Assembly (NCBI RefSeq): GCF_032854445.1
Contig: NC_088302.1
Span: 12,707,338 to 12,771,337 of the forward strand
From: Liolophura sinensis
Taxonomy: Eukaryota; Mollusca; Polyplacophora; Chitonida; Chitonidae
Direction: 5' to 3'
Length of the DNA: 64,000 nt
Position numbers and translations under genes: made by a program. The notes beneath the pieces are model-generated. The model was not told the DNA's origin. It saw only the letters and a list, made by a program, of their open reading frames with translations, and did no database searches. How positions within the stretch are numbered: the first letter of the stretch is position 1; each line of letters starts with the position of its first letter. Positions 24,150 to 36,900 of the stretch are shown here, piece after piece.

Positions 24150-26300
24150 GTCAACGTAGGTGCGCATGTCACGGCATTACTGTGGGGGACAACAGCAGGT
24201 TACAACCAAGTGATTCGCCATCTGGGTAGCTGATCCATTGATCGATATACTCTTGCTGTAATAAGACTAGGCCAAAGAACAACTACAGCCATATGCCACC
24301 ATCAGATACTCGATTAGGCGGTGAATCGATTCGAGTAATGATGTTACTAGACTATTTTTGCCGCTTGTAGCCTGCCATCGAGCCAGGACAGAACCAGTTT
24401 CTAACAGGATGACATTTACCTTTTATTAATCAACCTGAGTGCGGACAGTGCTTTTTAGTTTTTTGGCAACAGATAAATATAAACTGAAAGTCCTGCGTTT
24501 ATTTTTTTTATTTCCTTCGTTTTTATTATCTTTATTTTCCTTGTTGTTTATTACATCTGGCTCCTTGACGGTTTCAGTAAGACTTTACGTACAAAAATGA
24601 TAAACCTCATAGAAATAGCATGCTGCTATAAATTCCCTGAAAAAAAGACAAAAAAAGTCGATGTTAAACGACATTTCGCCTTTATGTTCGAGAGATTGTG
24701 TCTTGCGATTGGCCTCTTGTTTCCTGTATTTACAAAGATCTTTCTTCCGAACCACTTGTTGATTTCGTCCACCCTTCAACCGTATTAAATAGTAGTATCT
24801 GTTAAATTATAAAGATCGCATTATACTCATTAAAAAGATCAGGATGGGTCTGATGCTAATGTGCATCTATGGATGTATGTTTAAAGTTGGTGTGATACAG
24901 CACAGCTCTCAGGATTATAATAAAAGACGCCGAGTAAATAGGCAGACAATATTCCATCAGGATATGGTAATACAGGGCTATGAACGTGGACTGAGAAAAC
25001 AGATAGACTTTCATCTGAGGTGACAACTACTTGACATGAAATCACTTGATGGGTTTTTTTGGTTTGCCCTACATATGAACATATGAACAAAAAATATCCA
25101 ATACAACTGGTATATAGTGCCCTAACAGGATTCTGGTCGGTGTGATTATAGTGATACGGAATACACTTAAACAACCTGATGTTAAGGGCGAACAATTGAA
25201 AATATCATACAGTTTTCGATTTAAAATTTTTCTTTTAAAATAAATTTAAAAAATTAATTAAAAAAAGTATGGAGTACATGTCCTTGAGAGAATTACAAAA
25301 AGCAACATAAACAAACGTTGTACAAGCAGTCGTCCTTTTATCAATAAATGAATTATTGTATTTGGCATAACAATGCCATTATTAAAAGATTTTAACATTC
25401 TTCTCCAGGCTTGTGCCCATGGAAGTCCACCGCTCTACCAGCTGAGTTAAAGGGAAATTTCCAGTCGCTACTGCTAGCATCGGCACTGAAAAGCTACTCC
25501 CAATACACTAACACGGAAATGTACACATCCTTATGGTGAAGGCAAGGTTCACTTAACCCATTTGTTAGCTTGGTTCCAACCTAAAAACTGAAAGCCTATT
25601 GTTTTTGCTCGGACGATTAAAAAAATGTTCTCTGCATCCACTTTTTTTTAATGATTTCCAGAAAGACGATTTGCGGTCGAAAACAGATGTAATATGTAAT
25701 CGTAAACAAATGATATCCCATGGTTATCAAGTTTTTGTAATGTATTGTTAGGTAACAAATGAGTTTGGCCAGCTGAAGTAAAACGGAGAAAATTGTGATT
25801 TTTGTCCTCATTTTTTAACGTCACATGACTGGAAATCATTGCAGCTGTGAAGCTGAAAATTTTTACTTTTAAAGGATCATGCTAAATGGGTGTACGCCTT
25901 TTATTAATGAAATTGTGCATGGCTCTCTCTAGTGATCGAATTGCGCTTGTGCCACTAACCTCCCACAGCCCCACCCGTGATACACAAGGTACATATAACC
26001 TTTCTATTCCATGGTCAGTGTAGGTTTGCGCAAGTATTTCCAATGTATAGTCTTGTTCTGTACACACCTCGTTTGCTTTACTACAGTTTAAGCAAGTTCC
26101 TACATGAAGCTTGACAATATTTGTCAAGATCTTGATCTTGATCACTTGTCAGACAAGGATCACTTGACAGTGCAGTTACAACATGGTGCCTGATCAAGAA
26201 AAACGCGGAGAAAGTCGCTACCAACTGCGAAAACCCTGACAAAATAAGAAAGGAATTCTGTAGTTGGATTGTCGCGTCGAGAATTTTCTGATTGAGTTCA
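24150..26300 (+). repeat. Segmental duplication, copy 2 (partner 20,540-22,985)
   Basis: Collinear with copy 1 as described there, about 3.6 kb downstream in direct orientation. It is diverged by many substitutions and indels, so the event is old. Copy 2 continues into sequence (26,860 onward, including 27,240-29,060) that is shared with the 56.9-58.6 kb region. Confidence 0.85.
25408..25462 (-). other. tRNA-like A-box remnant
   Basis: On the minus strand, TTTAACTCAGCTGGTAGAGC then GGTGGACTTCCA resembles the 5' half of a tRNA or a SINE head. No B box or acceptor pairing follows, so it is not a tRNA gene. Confidence 0.35.
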
Positions 26301-27240
26301 GGTATATTTTCTACCCTAATACCGTGTTATTGTGTAAGTGTTAGTGGTGTGTCAGCTTCACTAGTCTTTCATTCTCGTGGCAAAGAAAACTTTATGCAAT
26401 GGATTAAGATAGACATGAAACAGTCTTGGCGAAAGTATATGTAAACTGTGTAATGCCAGTTTAACCCAGTCTTCAACGATAACTAATCAAGTTGAATTCC
26501 TTAACAAATTAACATTTATACAACATTTCCATACTTAATGTGGAAATGTACAACATATCACAGCGCATAAATAGATTTTCTCAGTAGAAAGGTGAACAAT
26601 GAAAGGTAGCAAAACATCATTATAGAGAGAAAATCCATGTTCACTCTTCAAAAACTATATATTGAAAAAATATATGAAAGTATGTAAAATTAATTTGTAA
26701 ACAAAATAATTTGAACGCAGCCTTTCTTAGTGCTGTGTCGCATAAACCAATAGTTTAATAATAGTGGGGATCAATACACATTGATATGGAAGCAAAAAAG
26801 GCAATCCTTGCTTAGGCTTGGTAGCTTTGCACTCTACATGTTTTTAAACGCAATAGCTTTTCACTCTCTAATATCGATATTATGTGGCATAGAAAAACGG
26901 CCTAGATGTTTTCAGGAAAAGAAACAATAAAGCAAATCCTGTTCTGATTGCCTTTAGATAGATGAATGATTGCCACAACATCTCATGGTTGAACAAGTAT
27001 CTGGTTAAACTCTACTGATGCTTAATGAGCCGCACTGTCTTAGGCAATGTATTCACGACGTTCAAGGGGCCATAACGGTATCTCATTCATGTAGCAAGAA
27101 TTAACAAATCGATTAAATGACGATACAGTAAATACCTCAGAGGAAAGGATGAATCACAATGTTGCAATAGAACTATTGCCCTTTCCCTCTATCTGAGACA
27201 AGATGATTCAACGTGTCGATACATTTGCCAGTATGACAAA
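26300..27240. other. AT-rich non-coding stretch
   Basis: No ORF or array. The segment near 26,870-26,890 resembles 23,210-23,240, continuing the pairing between the two duplication copies. Confidence 0.4.
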
Positions 27241-27423
27241 TACTACTTATAAATTGCTTAATTGGTGGCTGCATATGATGACTTTCATTGTCACAATAAT
27301 AAACGCGAACTGCCTTGAGTGGATTTTGTTGATGGTCAATGCCTCTCACCATAGGTTTGATTAAACAGTTTAATAGAGTAATATTTTTAATGTATCCAAC
27401 AACAGTATCATGCCAGAACTTAA
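27240..27423 (+). repeat. Dispersed duplicate block shared with 57,220-57,400
   Basis: Shared words include CTTGAGTGG-TTTTGTTGA, GGTCAATGCCTCTCA-C, and CAACA-TA-CA-CAT-CCAGAAC. The 57.3-kb copy lacks the SINE that follows here. Confidence 0.75.
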
Positions 27424-27608
27424 TTGATTTATTTGATTGGTGTTTTACGCCGTACTCAAGAATATTTAACTTATACGATGGCGGTCAGCATTATGGTGGG
27501 TAAAAACCCGCAGGTTGCTGACAGACCATGAGACCAGCATGACCTGGTCTTGAACTCACAGCGACCGCATTGGTGTGAGACTCCTAGGTCATTACGCTAT
27601 GCTAGCTA
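27424..27608 (-). mobile_element. SINE family A in reverse orientation, with an empty site at 57.39 kb
   Basis: TTTATTTGATTGGTGTTTTA, CGCCGTACTCAAGAATATTT, GCATTATGGTGGGTA, then TTGAACTCACAGCGACCGC, ATTGGTGTGAGACTCCTAGG and a decayed head. A short AACTTA repeat flanks it. The paralogous sequence at 57,380-57,400 reads continuously across the site. Confidence 0.9.
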
Positions 27609-28035
27609 CCACAACAACTATACCACAACTTAGTAATAATACAAATCTGTACGTTGAAACAGACATTTCGTATACCAGCCTTAAACCCATAAGGGCGTTC
27701 CAAGTGAATAATCACAAGGCAAATTCCCAAAATGGCGTTTAACACAAAAGAACGTATATAAAGTAGGACGAAAATAGGATGGAATCATGCAGAGAGAAGC
27801 AGTCAACAATTTTCAATGTTTTTTGAAAGACGTACGTTATTTTCTAGGCGACTGAGTGAAATCAGTCTCTTGTGAAATAAAGGAATTAATTTTTAAGTTG
27901 TTTTATATTGCAAAAGGCCAGTAAAATACATACTGAATATATCAATATATATTGATAGGAAAAGGATGATTAGAACACTAGCAGGATCTGTTTTTCTGCG
28001 TTAAGTTTTTAGAATTTTTCAAGATTTAAAGGGCA

Positions 28036-28521
28036 CAGCCGAGCAGGGAAGCCAGGGCAGCAAACGTTTAAGCCAGTGTGACAAGAAGAGAAACCAGGGC
28101 AGCAAACGTTTAAGACTGTGTGACAAGAAGGGTAGCCAGGGCGGCAAACGTTTAAGCCAGTGTGACAAGAAGGGAAGCCAGGGCAGCAAACGTTTAAGCC
28201 AGTGTGACAAGAAGGGAAGCCAGGGCAGCAAACGTTTAAGCCAGTGTGACAAGAAGGGAAGCCAGGACAGCAAACGTTTAAGACAGTGTGACAAGAAGAG
28301 AAACCAGGGCAGCAAACGTTTATGCCAGTGTGACAAGAAGGGAAGCCAGGGCAGCAAACGTTTAAGACAGTGTGACAAGAAGGGAAGCCAGGGCAGCAAA
28401 CGTTTAAGACAAGAAGGGACGCCAGGGTAGTAAACGTTTAAGACAGTGTGACAAGAAGGGAAGCCATGGTAGCAAACGTTTAAGCCAGTGTGACAAGAAG
28501 GGAAGCCAGGGTAGTAAACGG
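28036..28521 (+). repeat. 42-bp minisatellite, about 12 units
   Basis: The unit contains CAGGGCAGCAAACGTTTAAG and CCAGTGTGACAAGAAGGGAA. Unit starts step by exactly 42 bp from 28,061 to 28,397, then one unit is 8 bp short (28,397 to 28,431), then 42 again. Because 42 is 14 codons, the array stays open on both strands: a minus-strand 126-codon ORF of LPWLPFLSHWLKRL-type repeats and a plus-strand SQCDKKGSQGSKRL-type frame. No ATG context, signal or flanking exon supports translation. Confidence 0.95.
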
Positions 28522-28619
28522 CAATAGTACGAAAAATCTAAGCTACTCAAACAGAGGATATATTGTAGCAAGCAGAACGTTTTAGCTTATTGTTTTAATC
28601 TAAATCTACTAGAGTAAAA

Positions 28620-29065
28620 GTGAGCGTTTGCCGGATTTCGTCATACAGACTTTTGGCCTTGTCCTGAAATTATCACCCAACGTATCGATAAGAGATTAAT
28701 TTGTTAGCCGGGTGGGACCTTACGAGTGCTCAAAATTGGGTGTACGTTAACTAATTCAGTGAAGTTAGCGAGTCGGCTGTTCTGGGAATGTCGCTGTCAT
28801 CACCGCTTTACTCTCAGCGAAGTCGGAAATGAAAGGGTATCGCAGAAACCTTCCGTGCAATGGTTTCTTCCAGCAATGACTTTGATTTACGCCAGGTCAA
28901 GCAAATCAGCTGACCGCTTTTAGTCCCTGTTGATTGATCTTTTCCCAGGTGGCATCTTCCTGGAAGCCTGTCATTACAGGGCGTTTCCAGCAGGCTATAT
29001 TTCCTATCTTCCCCCTTAAATCATCGGAAATGCACACATTATCGGCTTAAGAATCCATTATAAGC
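28620..29065 (+). repeat. Dispersed duplicate block, copy 2 of 3
   Basis: Collinear with 58,040-58,370: the GTCATACA-AC, TTTGG-CTTGT-CTGAA, TATCACC, AAGAGATTAATT and CCAGC-A blocks plus the GATTTACGCCAGGTCAAGCA block. The minisatellite immediately upstream also has a degenerate counterpart at 57,790-57,970, so the whole block was duplicated together. Confidence 0.85.
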
Positions 29066-30884
29066 TCTCAAGATTATCCTCTATTTAGCATCCTCAACAC
29101 TGAAAGTACACTACGTGAGACATATCATAACACACACTTTTATACAGCCACATAAAAAACATTGCCCGTCGATGGGCACAAACAATCACTGAACATGAAT
29201 GGGAAATTTCAATTCCACAGCCCTCAAATCTCGGTAGTCAAAATTCAGTGGCTTTAAACGTATAAAAAAAATCACAGTGCACGTGGATTCCAAGCTATCA
29301 ATTCTTAAACCAGTGTTAAAAAAGAATTAACGGATCCACAATCAAGCATGTGGTGTATATACAACAGTATGATAACTTTTGCACACTGTACGTATTACCT
29401 GTACGTGTTTTAGCAAGTTAGTTGTTTAAACTGCTTTGTTGGCGAACAACAGCTCGTTTATTTCACTAAATTCAGTGCATCGTTTTTCTTACACCAACGT
29501 TGTTAGGGTAAGGCCTAGGAGGCCATGTTCAATATCCCAAATGACCTCAGGCCTAAGGGAGATTGAATAGATGGATTTTGACATAACTCAACTCCATGTC
29601 CTTGAAGGTGACCTGTCACATGTATTTCTTTATTTATTTATTTGACCTTTTTATTTATTTTATTACTATGGGTGGAGAGAATTGGTGCGTTTTACAAACC
29701 ACCTGCACATTGACAAGTTGTTGACGAACCCTTTCATGTTTGACGTACACACTGGTGCCAGAGAAACAATGTTCAGCGAACGGGAAAATGGCAACACGAG
29801 CATGGTCGAGAAGGGAAATCTGGAAACCCATCTCCAAACGGTAGTGAGTGAGCCTGTACAAAGATACTCCCTCTGTGTCATAGTACAGAATTTATTTCCA
29901 CCAAGAGGATTATCAAATGTGTCCTTGTTCAGTTCACACAAAATTGCCCTAAATCATCCGAATTCTCCACTATCGCAGAACTCAATGGGTGAAGGTAAGT
30001 CATGACACCAGCGAGTGTACCTATCTGTGAGATGAGAGAGACTAATACCCACAACCAAAGTGGATCCTTCATAGATTTTATTACTTCTCCGCTTCTCTGC
30101 TTCTCCGCTTTTATTGCTTCTATCTTTCAGCGAATAACAGTGTAATTAGGCAAACGAGGTTGTGGTAGTGCCTCTTGACACGGTAGTGTTACATTACCAA
30201 AGTTTCCATTCCAATGCTTTTCAATTATGTGGCGACCGCCTCAGCGTGTCGTTATGATATGGTTAACGATGCTTTATCATCACGACCGCAGACGAAGAAG
30301 GATCAAATAGGGCGGTTAAGTAACAAGCGATATTGGCCGTATAAAGGCTACGTTACATTAATAAAAGACCAACTGTCACCTTGGGACTTTTGGGTTAGGA
30401 CTATGTGCTACATTATCCTTCATAACTTCTACTATGGTAAACGTCTTCATGTACCCCGAGAACAACCGTCTGGTTGACACCGTCGTGAAGATGTCCATAT
30501 ATTTATTGATCTTGGAGCTGAACGGCACAAACAACCTATTATTGCTCGGATTTAGGAAGGATCAGACAACTGGCGTAGATTAAGAATTACAACATGACAG
30601 AGTTGCAAAGTGACAAGTTGCAGTTCTAAATGATCTGACTGTTCTTACTCTCTCTCTTTGAAGAAGCCATCTAATTTATAGACACCTCTGAGAACACTTG
30701 ACTCTTCTTAAATCTACGTACCATTTTCTAAAGTTACAATGTATAGGTAACACATGGCAATTGGCAAACAACTGCAGGCAGCTGTTTGGTACAACTTAAT
30801 ATTTGGTATCGTTTTATTCAAGAACTGAAATAAGTTTCATACACTTGTAACTCTTCGGTCTACATATTTCCTAAAATTGGAAGT
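29066..30884. other. Intergenic, no supported gene
   Basis: A 107-codon ORF (29,682-30,005) ends at a good donor-like GAAG|GTAAGT near 29,996, but no domain is recognisable and no acceptor or continuation could be matched. The block 30,150-30,390 pairs with 54,110-54,290 (shared GACGAAGA-GGATCAAATAGG and AAGTAACAAGCGATATTGGC). Confidence 0.4.
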
Positions 30885-30922
30885 TATAGGCCTGATGATC
30901 GGCCCTGGTTTGGTATCTTTAG
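30885..30922 (+). repeat. Partial unit copy preceding the triplication
   Basis: GTTATAGGCCTGATGATCGG then CCCTGGTTTGGTA resembles 31,826-31,872 (and the equivalent in unit 2). This suggests a further, truncated copy once lay upstream of unit 1. Confidence 0.65.
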
Positions 30923-33900
30923 CAAAACTTGATTTAACCCCTTTAAACCATATCTGCAAACAGTAATCCAGTTGCTTTGTTGACGGATGGATTTATCTTC
31001 CCTGCAAAATACTGTTAAAATACTGTCGACAAGCCTTCGTTCATTATTATATTTTACTGATTTAATCGATCGTTATTTCACGCCACATTGATGTTTCTTT
31101 TCTCATTTTTACCCCAGGGCAAGGTAGATGAAGATACCCTGACCAGAGAGTGTTATTAAGTACACTTGGGATCATCGATCAAGGTTTATTCAGCTTTCAT
31201 GAAACTGCACTCAGGAATTGGACCAGCGAAAGTCTTTTAAATGAAATCAGGGGACTTTATTTGCGCAACAGCAATTGTTTTTGGGTATGCATATTTTTAT
31301 TGGTGGTGATCCCAACGGAAAAGTTCAAGTGTGGACAAACTGGTGTATTGTTCACAATGGTTTCGATATTAAACCAGAATGACGGCGTCAGTTTTCTTAA
31401 CAGGACTCTATGAAGAGATTTGCATATTATATGTTGTCAGGTGTATATTATACACCAGTTATATTGCAACATCTAGAATAAGGCTTCATTAGTACAAGAC
31501 TGAAACTTGATAAGGTGCTATAACCCCTTGGATATCAATGTTGTACATCTGCCCGTACAAATGTATTTTGACAGAAACATTTTGAATATTGACAGAGTGA
31601 TTTTACACATTGAAAGAGAACATTTACACATTGAAAGCGATGGTCGTTGGTGACACGTAGAAAATCATAGCTATGATTTTTTCTGAGAATATATGCACTA
31701 TCACAAAGCTGGTGTATGAATATCTATATTCTTCTGGTAGCCATACTTTTTATTCAGCTATTCAGAGAGTATTACGGTCAGCCGGGATAATTGAAATATG
31801 GAAATGAATAATATGGCAATGCAAGAAGTTAAAGGCCTGATGATCGGCTCTGCTTTGGTACCCTTAGCAGCTGCTGTAGATTTCATTGTGCAATATGTAG
31901 ATTGCACTGTCCCACCTGATAGTTGCCTTTATGTGTACTTTAACGGGGTTTCTCCACTTTGCCTGAAATGCTAATTCAGAAAATGAGCCATTGAGATCGT
32001 TACTAAAATAAAGTATTTTTCAGTAATTTCCTGTCACTGGATGATCGTGGAACGTCTAAGTTTACGTTACAAACAAAAGGACTGCCACAAGCTTTGCGCG
32101 GGTTGGTACTTGTCCCAATGAGCACATGAACAGTCGCAGTCAGAACCTTCATCATCGGCCATTGAGCACATGAACAGTCGCATTCAGAACCTTCATCATC
32201 GGCCATTGAGCACATGAACAGTCGCATTCAGAACCTTCATCATCGGCCATTGAGCACATGAACAGTCGCATTCAGAACCTTCATCATCGGCCATTGAGCA
32301 CATGAACAGTCGCATTCAGAACCTTCATCATCGGCCATTGAGCACATGAACAGTCGCATTCAGAACCTTCATCATCGGCCATTGAGCACATGAACAGTCG
32401 CATTCAGAACCTTCATCATCGGCCATTGAGCACATGAACAGTCGCATTCAGAACCTTCATCATCGGTCATTGAGCACATGAATAGTCGCATTCAGAACCT
32501 TCATCATCGGCCATTGAGCACATGAATAGTCGCATTCAGAACCTTCATCATCGGCCATTGAGCACATGAACAGTCGCAGTCAGAACCTTCATCATCAAGT
32601 GATTGTCCAACGTATACCTTTAGACTCCAAGCAGACATGACGTGTTTGTCTTCCACACACGGGAAAGCAACATTTCTTCTGATCTCGCTCAAATCACCCG
32701 TCTATAAAACTAGAAACAACCTTTAGGAGCCATCCACACCATTACGCACTTTGATTCCAGCGTTGGCTTTAAAATAAATCGCACAATTGTTCCATTAGAT
32801 GGGAGAAGAGTTTTTCCTGAAGCGACCAGGCTGGAATCTGTAGGTTCATCAATCACCTCCTCACCACCGACCCGTTCTCTGTGCACGTGTCACGGTCAGG
32901 AATCACCGAGGGCTGTCTCGCTGTCAGTGAAAACGTTGCCATTATAGTGCTCTATTGTTCACATGTTGGCTACATTACCTTTCATAGCCAGAAGTCCGCA
33001 ACATCGTGTTTAAAGTGTTTCCTTTAACCAGTCGCCTATGTTCAGCTGTCTGTAAAATCAGTCATGCTTGTTGCCAAAACTGCCTTTAGTCCGTGACATG
33101 TAACAACACAAGCTCTACACGTCGATGATCAAATTCTTGTAAAGAACGTGAATTTTTATCGACGGCACATACTCATTGCCCCCGGTGACGTCATAATTAT
33201 TAAAAACCCAAGGCATGCTCTTCAAAATGTTTTGACGCATTACGAAACCAGTTACCTAAAATGTTATCGATTTTACTGTAAATTTTATTTTTGACCCTGC
33301 CACATTTGAAATGGTTTTGCACCAATTTGTATAGCATAACCTTAATAAATGAATCTGATTTTATATTTTGTAGTATATGATTCAAAAACAATTTTGGTAG
33401 TGAGTATGCAGATAGCCGAATATAGGCGATTGGTTACCGAAGGCAGACTATAATATGCTCAACTGATATACTCTACATGAAAAACCAGCGTACAATGTGG
33501 GATAGGTACCAATACGTTTACTTTTTCGAGAGTGGTAAAAACGTACCCACATTTGAGCTTTTGGGAAGAAAGTACAGTTTTGTTTTCCCATGAAAATGTA
33601 TTAAGTGATCCTTGTGTAAAGTTAAAGCAAGACAAATTTCGTGAATATAGTCCAAAGTCTGGATTACAGCCTGTGCCATATTTTATGTCTATATGCGCAT
33701 ACGATGTCCAAATGTGACGTAAATATGCCAAACAGACAGACGTCCAATAGTTATGTCCCTTTTGTGGCGCTGATAAATGTAGCTATACAAGCGTACGTTA
33801 TGGCGTGACAAAGCATGCTTTTCAGTATGTTTATTCTGTTTCCCACAGTCAAGGAAGCAGTGATGAAATAGATCAAATTCGATTTTGGTTTCAGATCTGC

Positions 33901-33944
33901 GCATCTGTGACGGTGTTTTTCTTATGAACAGTAAGGTTGGTGAC
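30923..33944 (+). repeat. Tandem triplication, unit 1 (3022 bp)
   Basis: Starts at AAAACTTGATTTAACCCCTT and recurs with very high identity at 33,945 and 37,112. It contains a conserved segment with an 87-codon ORF (31,150-31,413), the 44-bp VNTR (11 units) and AT-rich flanks. The ORF shows more replacement than silent differences between units and gains a stop in unit 3, so it is probably not coding. A weak splice-acceptor-like TTTTTACCCCAG precedes it near 31,118. Confidence 0.95.
32119..32602 (+). repeat. 44-bp VNTR, 11 units (in unit 1)
   Basis: Unit TGAGCACATGAACAGTCGCA then TTCAGAACCTTCATCATCGGCCAT. Starts step by 44 bp from 32,119 to 32,559. The first and last units have CAGT in place of CATT, and two have AATAG in place of AACAG. 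44 is not a multiple of three, so no repeated peptide is preserved. Confidence 0.96.
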
Positions 33945-36900
33945 TAAAACTTGATTTAACCTCTTTAAACCATATCTGCAAACAGTAATCCAGTTGCTTT
34001 GTTGACGGATGGATTTATCTTCCCTGCGAGATACTGCTAAAATACTGTCGACAAGCTTTCGTTCATTGTTATATTTTACTGATTTAATCGATCGTTATTT
34101 CACGCCACATTGACGTTTCTTTTCTTATTTTCACCCCAGGGCAAGGTAGCTGAAGAAACCCTGACCAGAGAGTGTTATTAAGTACACTTGGGATCATCGA
34201 TCAAAGTTTATTCGGCTTTCATGAAACTCCACTAAGGAATTGGACCAGCGAAAGTCTTTTAAACGAAATCAGGGGACTTTATCTGCGCAACAGCAATTGT
34301 TTTTGGGTATGCGTATTTTTATTGGTGGTGATCCCAACGGAAAAGTTCGAGTGTGGACAAACTGGTGTATTGTTCACAATGGTTTCGATATTAAACCAGA
34401 ATGACGGCGTCAGTTTTCTTAACAGGACTCTATGAAGAGATTTGTATATTATATGTTGTCAGGTGTATATTATACACCAGTTATATTGCAACATCTAGAA
34501 TAAGGCTTCATTAGTACAACACTGCAACTTGATAAGGTTCTATAACCCCTTTGGATATCAATGTTGTACATCTGCCCGTACAAATGTACTTTGACAGAAA
34601 CATTTTGAATATTGACAGAGTGATTTTACACGTTGAAAGAGAACATTTACACATTAAAAGCGATGGTCGTTGGTGACACATAGAAAAGCATAGCTATGAT
34701 TTTTTTCTTAGAATATATGCACTATCACAAAGCTGGTCTATGAATATCTATATTCGTCTGGTAGCCATACTTTTTATTCAGCTATTCAGAGAGTATTACA
34801 GTCAGCCGGGATAATTGAAATATGGAAATGAATAATATGGCAATGCAAGAAGTTAAAGGCCTGATGATCGGCTCTGCTTTGGTACCCTTAGCAGCTGCTG
34901 TAGATTTCATTGTGCAATATGTAGATTGCACTGTCCTACCTGATAGTTGCCTTTATGTGTACTTTAACGGGGTTTCTCCACTTTGACTGAAATGCTAATT
35001 CAGAAAATGTGCCATTGAGATCGTTACTAAAATAAAGTATTTTTCAGTAATTTCCTGTCACTGGATAATCGTGGAACGTCTAAGTTTACGTTACAAACAA
35101 AAGGACTGCCACAAGCTTTGCGCGGGTTGGTACTTGTCCCAATGAGCACATGAACAGTCGCAGTCAGAACCTTCATCATCGGCCATTGAGCACATGAACA
35201 GTCGCATTCAGAACCTTCATCATCGGCCATTGAGCACATGAATAGTCGCATTCAGAACCTTCATCATCGGCCATTGAGCACATGAATAGTCGCATTCAGA
35301 ACCTTCATCATCGGCCATTGAGCACATGAACAGTCGCATTCAGAACCTTCATCATCGGCCATTGAGCACATGAACAGTCGCATTCAGAACCTTCATCATC
35401 GGCCATTGAGCACATGAACAGTCGCATTCAGAACCTTTATCATCGGCCATTGAGCACATGAACAGTCGCATTCAGAACCTTCATCATCGGCCATTGAGCA
35501 CATGAACAGTCGCATTCAGAACCTTCATCATCGGCCATTGAGCACATGAACAGTCGCATTCAGAACCTTCATCATCGGCCATTGAGCACATGAACAGTCG
35601 CATTCAGAACCTTCATCATCGGCCATTGAGCACATGAATAGTCGCATTCAGAACCTTCATCATCGGCCATTGAGCACATGAATAGTCGCATTCAGAACCT
35701 TCATCATCGGCCATTGAGCACATGAACAGTCGCAGTCAGAACCTTCATCATCAAGTGATTGTCCAACGTATACCTTTAGACTCCAAGCAGACATGACGTG
35801 TTTGTCTTCCACACACGGGAAAGCAACATTTCTTCTGATCTCGCTCAAATCACCCGTCTATAAAACTAGAAACAACCTTTAGGAGCCATCCACACCATTA
35901 CGCACTTTGATTCCAGCGTTGGCTTTAAAATAAATCGCACAATTGTTCCATTAGATGGGAGAAGAGTTTTTCCTGAAGCGACCAGGCTGGAATCTGTAGG
36001 TTCATCAATCACCTCCTCACCACCGACCCGTTCTCTGTGCACGTGTCACGGTCAGGAATCACCGAGGGCTGTCTCGCTGTCAGTGAAAACGTTGCCATTA
36101 TAGTGCTCTATTGTTCACATGTTGGCTACATTACCTTTCATAGCCAGAAGTCCGCAACATCGTGTTTAAAGTGTTTCCTTTAACCAGTCGCCTATGTTCA
36201 GCTGTCTGTAAAATCAGTCATGCTTGTTGCCAAAACTGCCTTTAGTCCGTGACATGTAACAACACAAGTTCTACACGTGGATGATCAAATTCTTGTAAAG
36301 AACGTGAATTTTTATCGACGGCACATACTCATTGCCCCCGGTGACGTCATAATTATTAAAAACCCAAGGCATGCTCTTCAAAATGTTTTGACGCATTACG
36401 AAACCAGTTACCTAAAATGTTATCGATTTTACTGTAAATTTTATTTTTGACTCTGCCACATTTGAAATGGTTTTGCACCAATTTGTATAGCATAACCTTA
36501 ATAAATGAATCTGATTTTATATTTTGTAGTATATGATTCAAAAACAATTTTGGTAGTGAGTATGCAGATAGCCGAATATAGGCGATTGGTTACCGAAGGC
36601 AGACTATAATATGCTCAACTGGTATACTGTACATGAAAAAGAAGTGTACAATGTGGGATAGGTACCAATACGTTTACTTTTTCGAGAGTGGTAAAAACGT
36701 ACCCACATTTGAGCTTTTGGGAAGAAAGTACAGTTTTGTTTTCCCATGAAAATGTATTAAGTGATCCTTGTGTAAAGTTAGAGAAAGACAAATTTCGTGA
36801 ATATAGTCCAAAGTCTGGATTACAGCCTGTGCCATATTTTATGTCTATATGCGCATACGATGTCCAAATGTGACGTAAATATGCCAAACAGACAGACGTC

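Noticed and set aside
25408-25462. tRNA gene
   Set aside because: Only an A-box-like half is present; there is no B box, anticodon stem or acceptor pairing.
28019-28399. 126-codon repetitive ORF as a hydrophobic repeat protein
   Set aside because: It equals nine 14-codon minisatellite units, has no promoter or exon context, and the 57.8-kb relative is decayed.
29682-30005. 107-codon ORF ending at a GTAAGT donor-like site
   Set aside because: The donor is good, but both strands are open over the same stretch, no domain is recognisable and no matching exon was found.
31150-31413. 87-codon ORF present in all three tandem units
   Set aside because: Differences between units are mostly amino-acid changing, and unit 3 has a premature stop. 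Its sharing reflects recent duplication, not constraint.
32119-32602. Possible CRISPR-like array
   Set aside because: Units are contiguous 44-bp tandem repeats with no variable spacers, in a eukaryotic genome.
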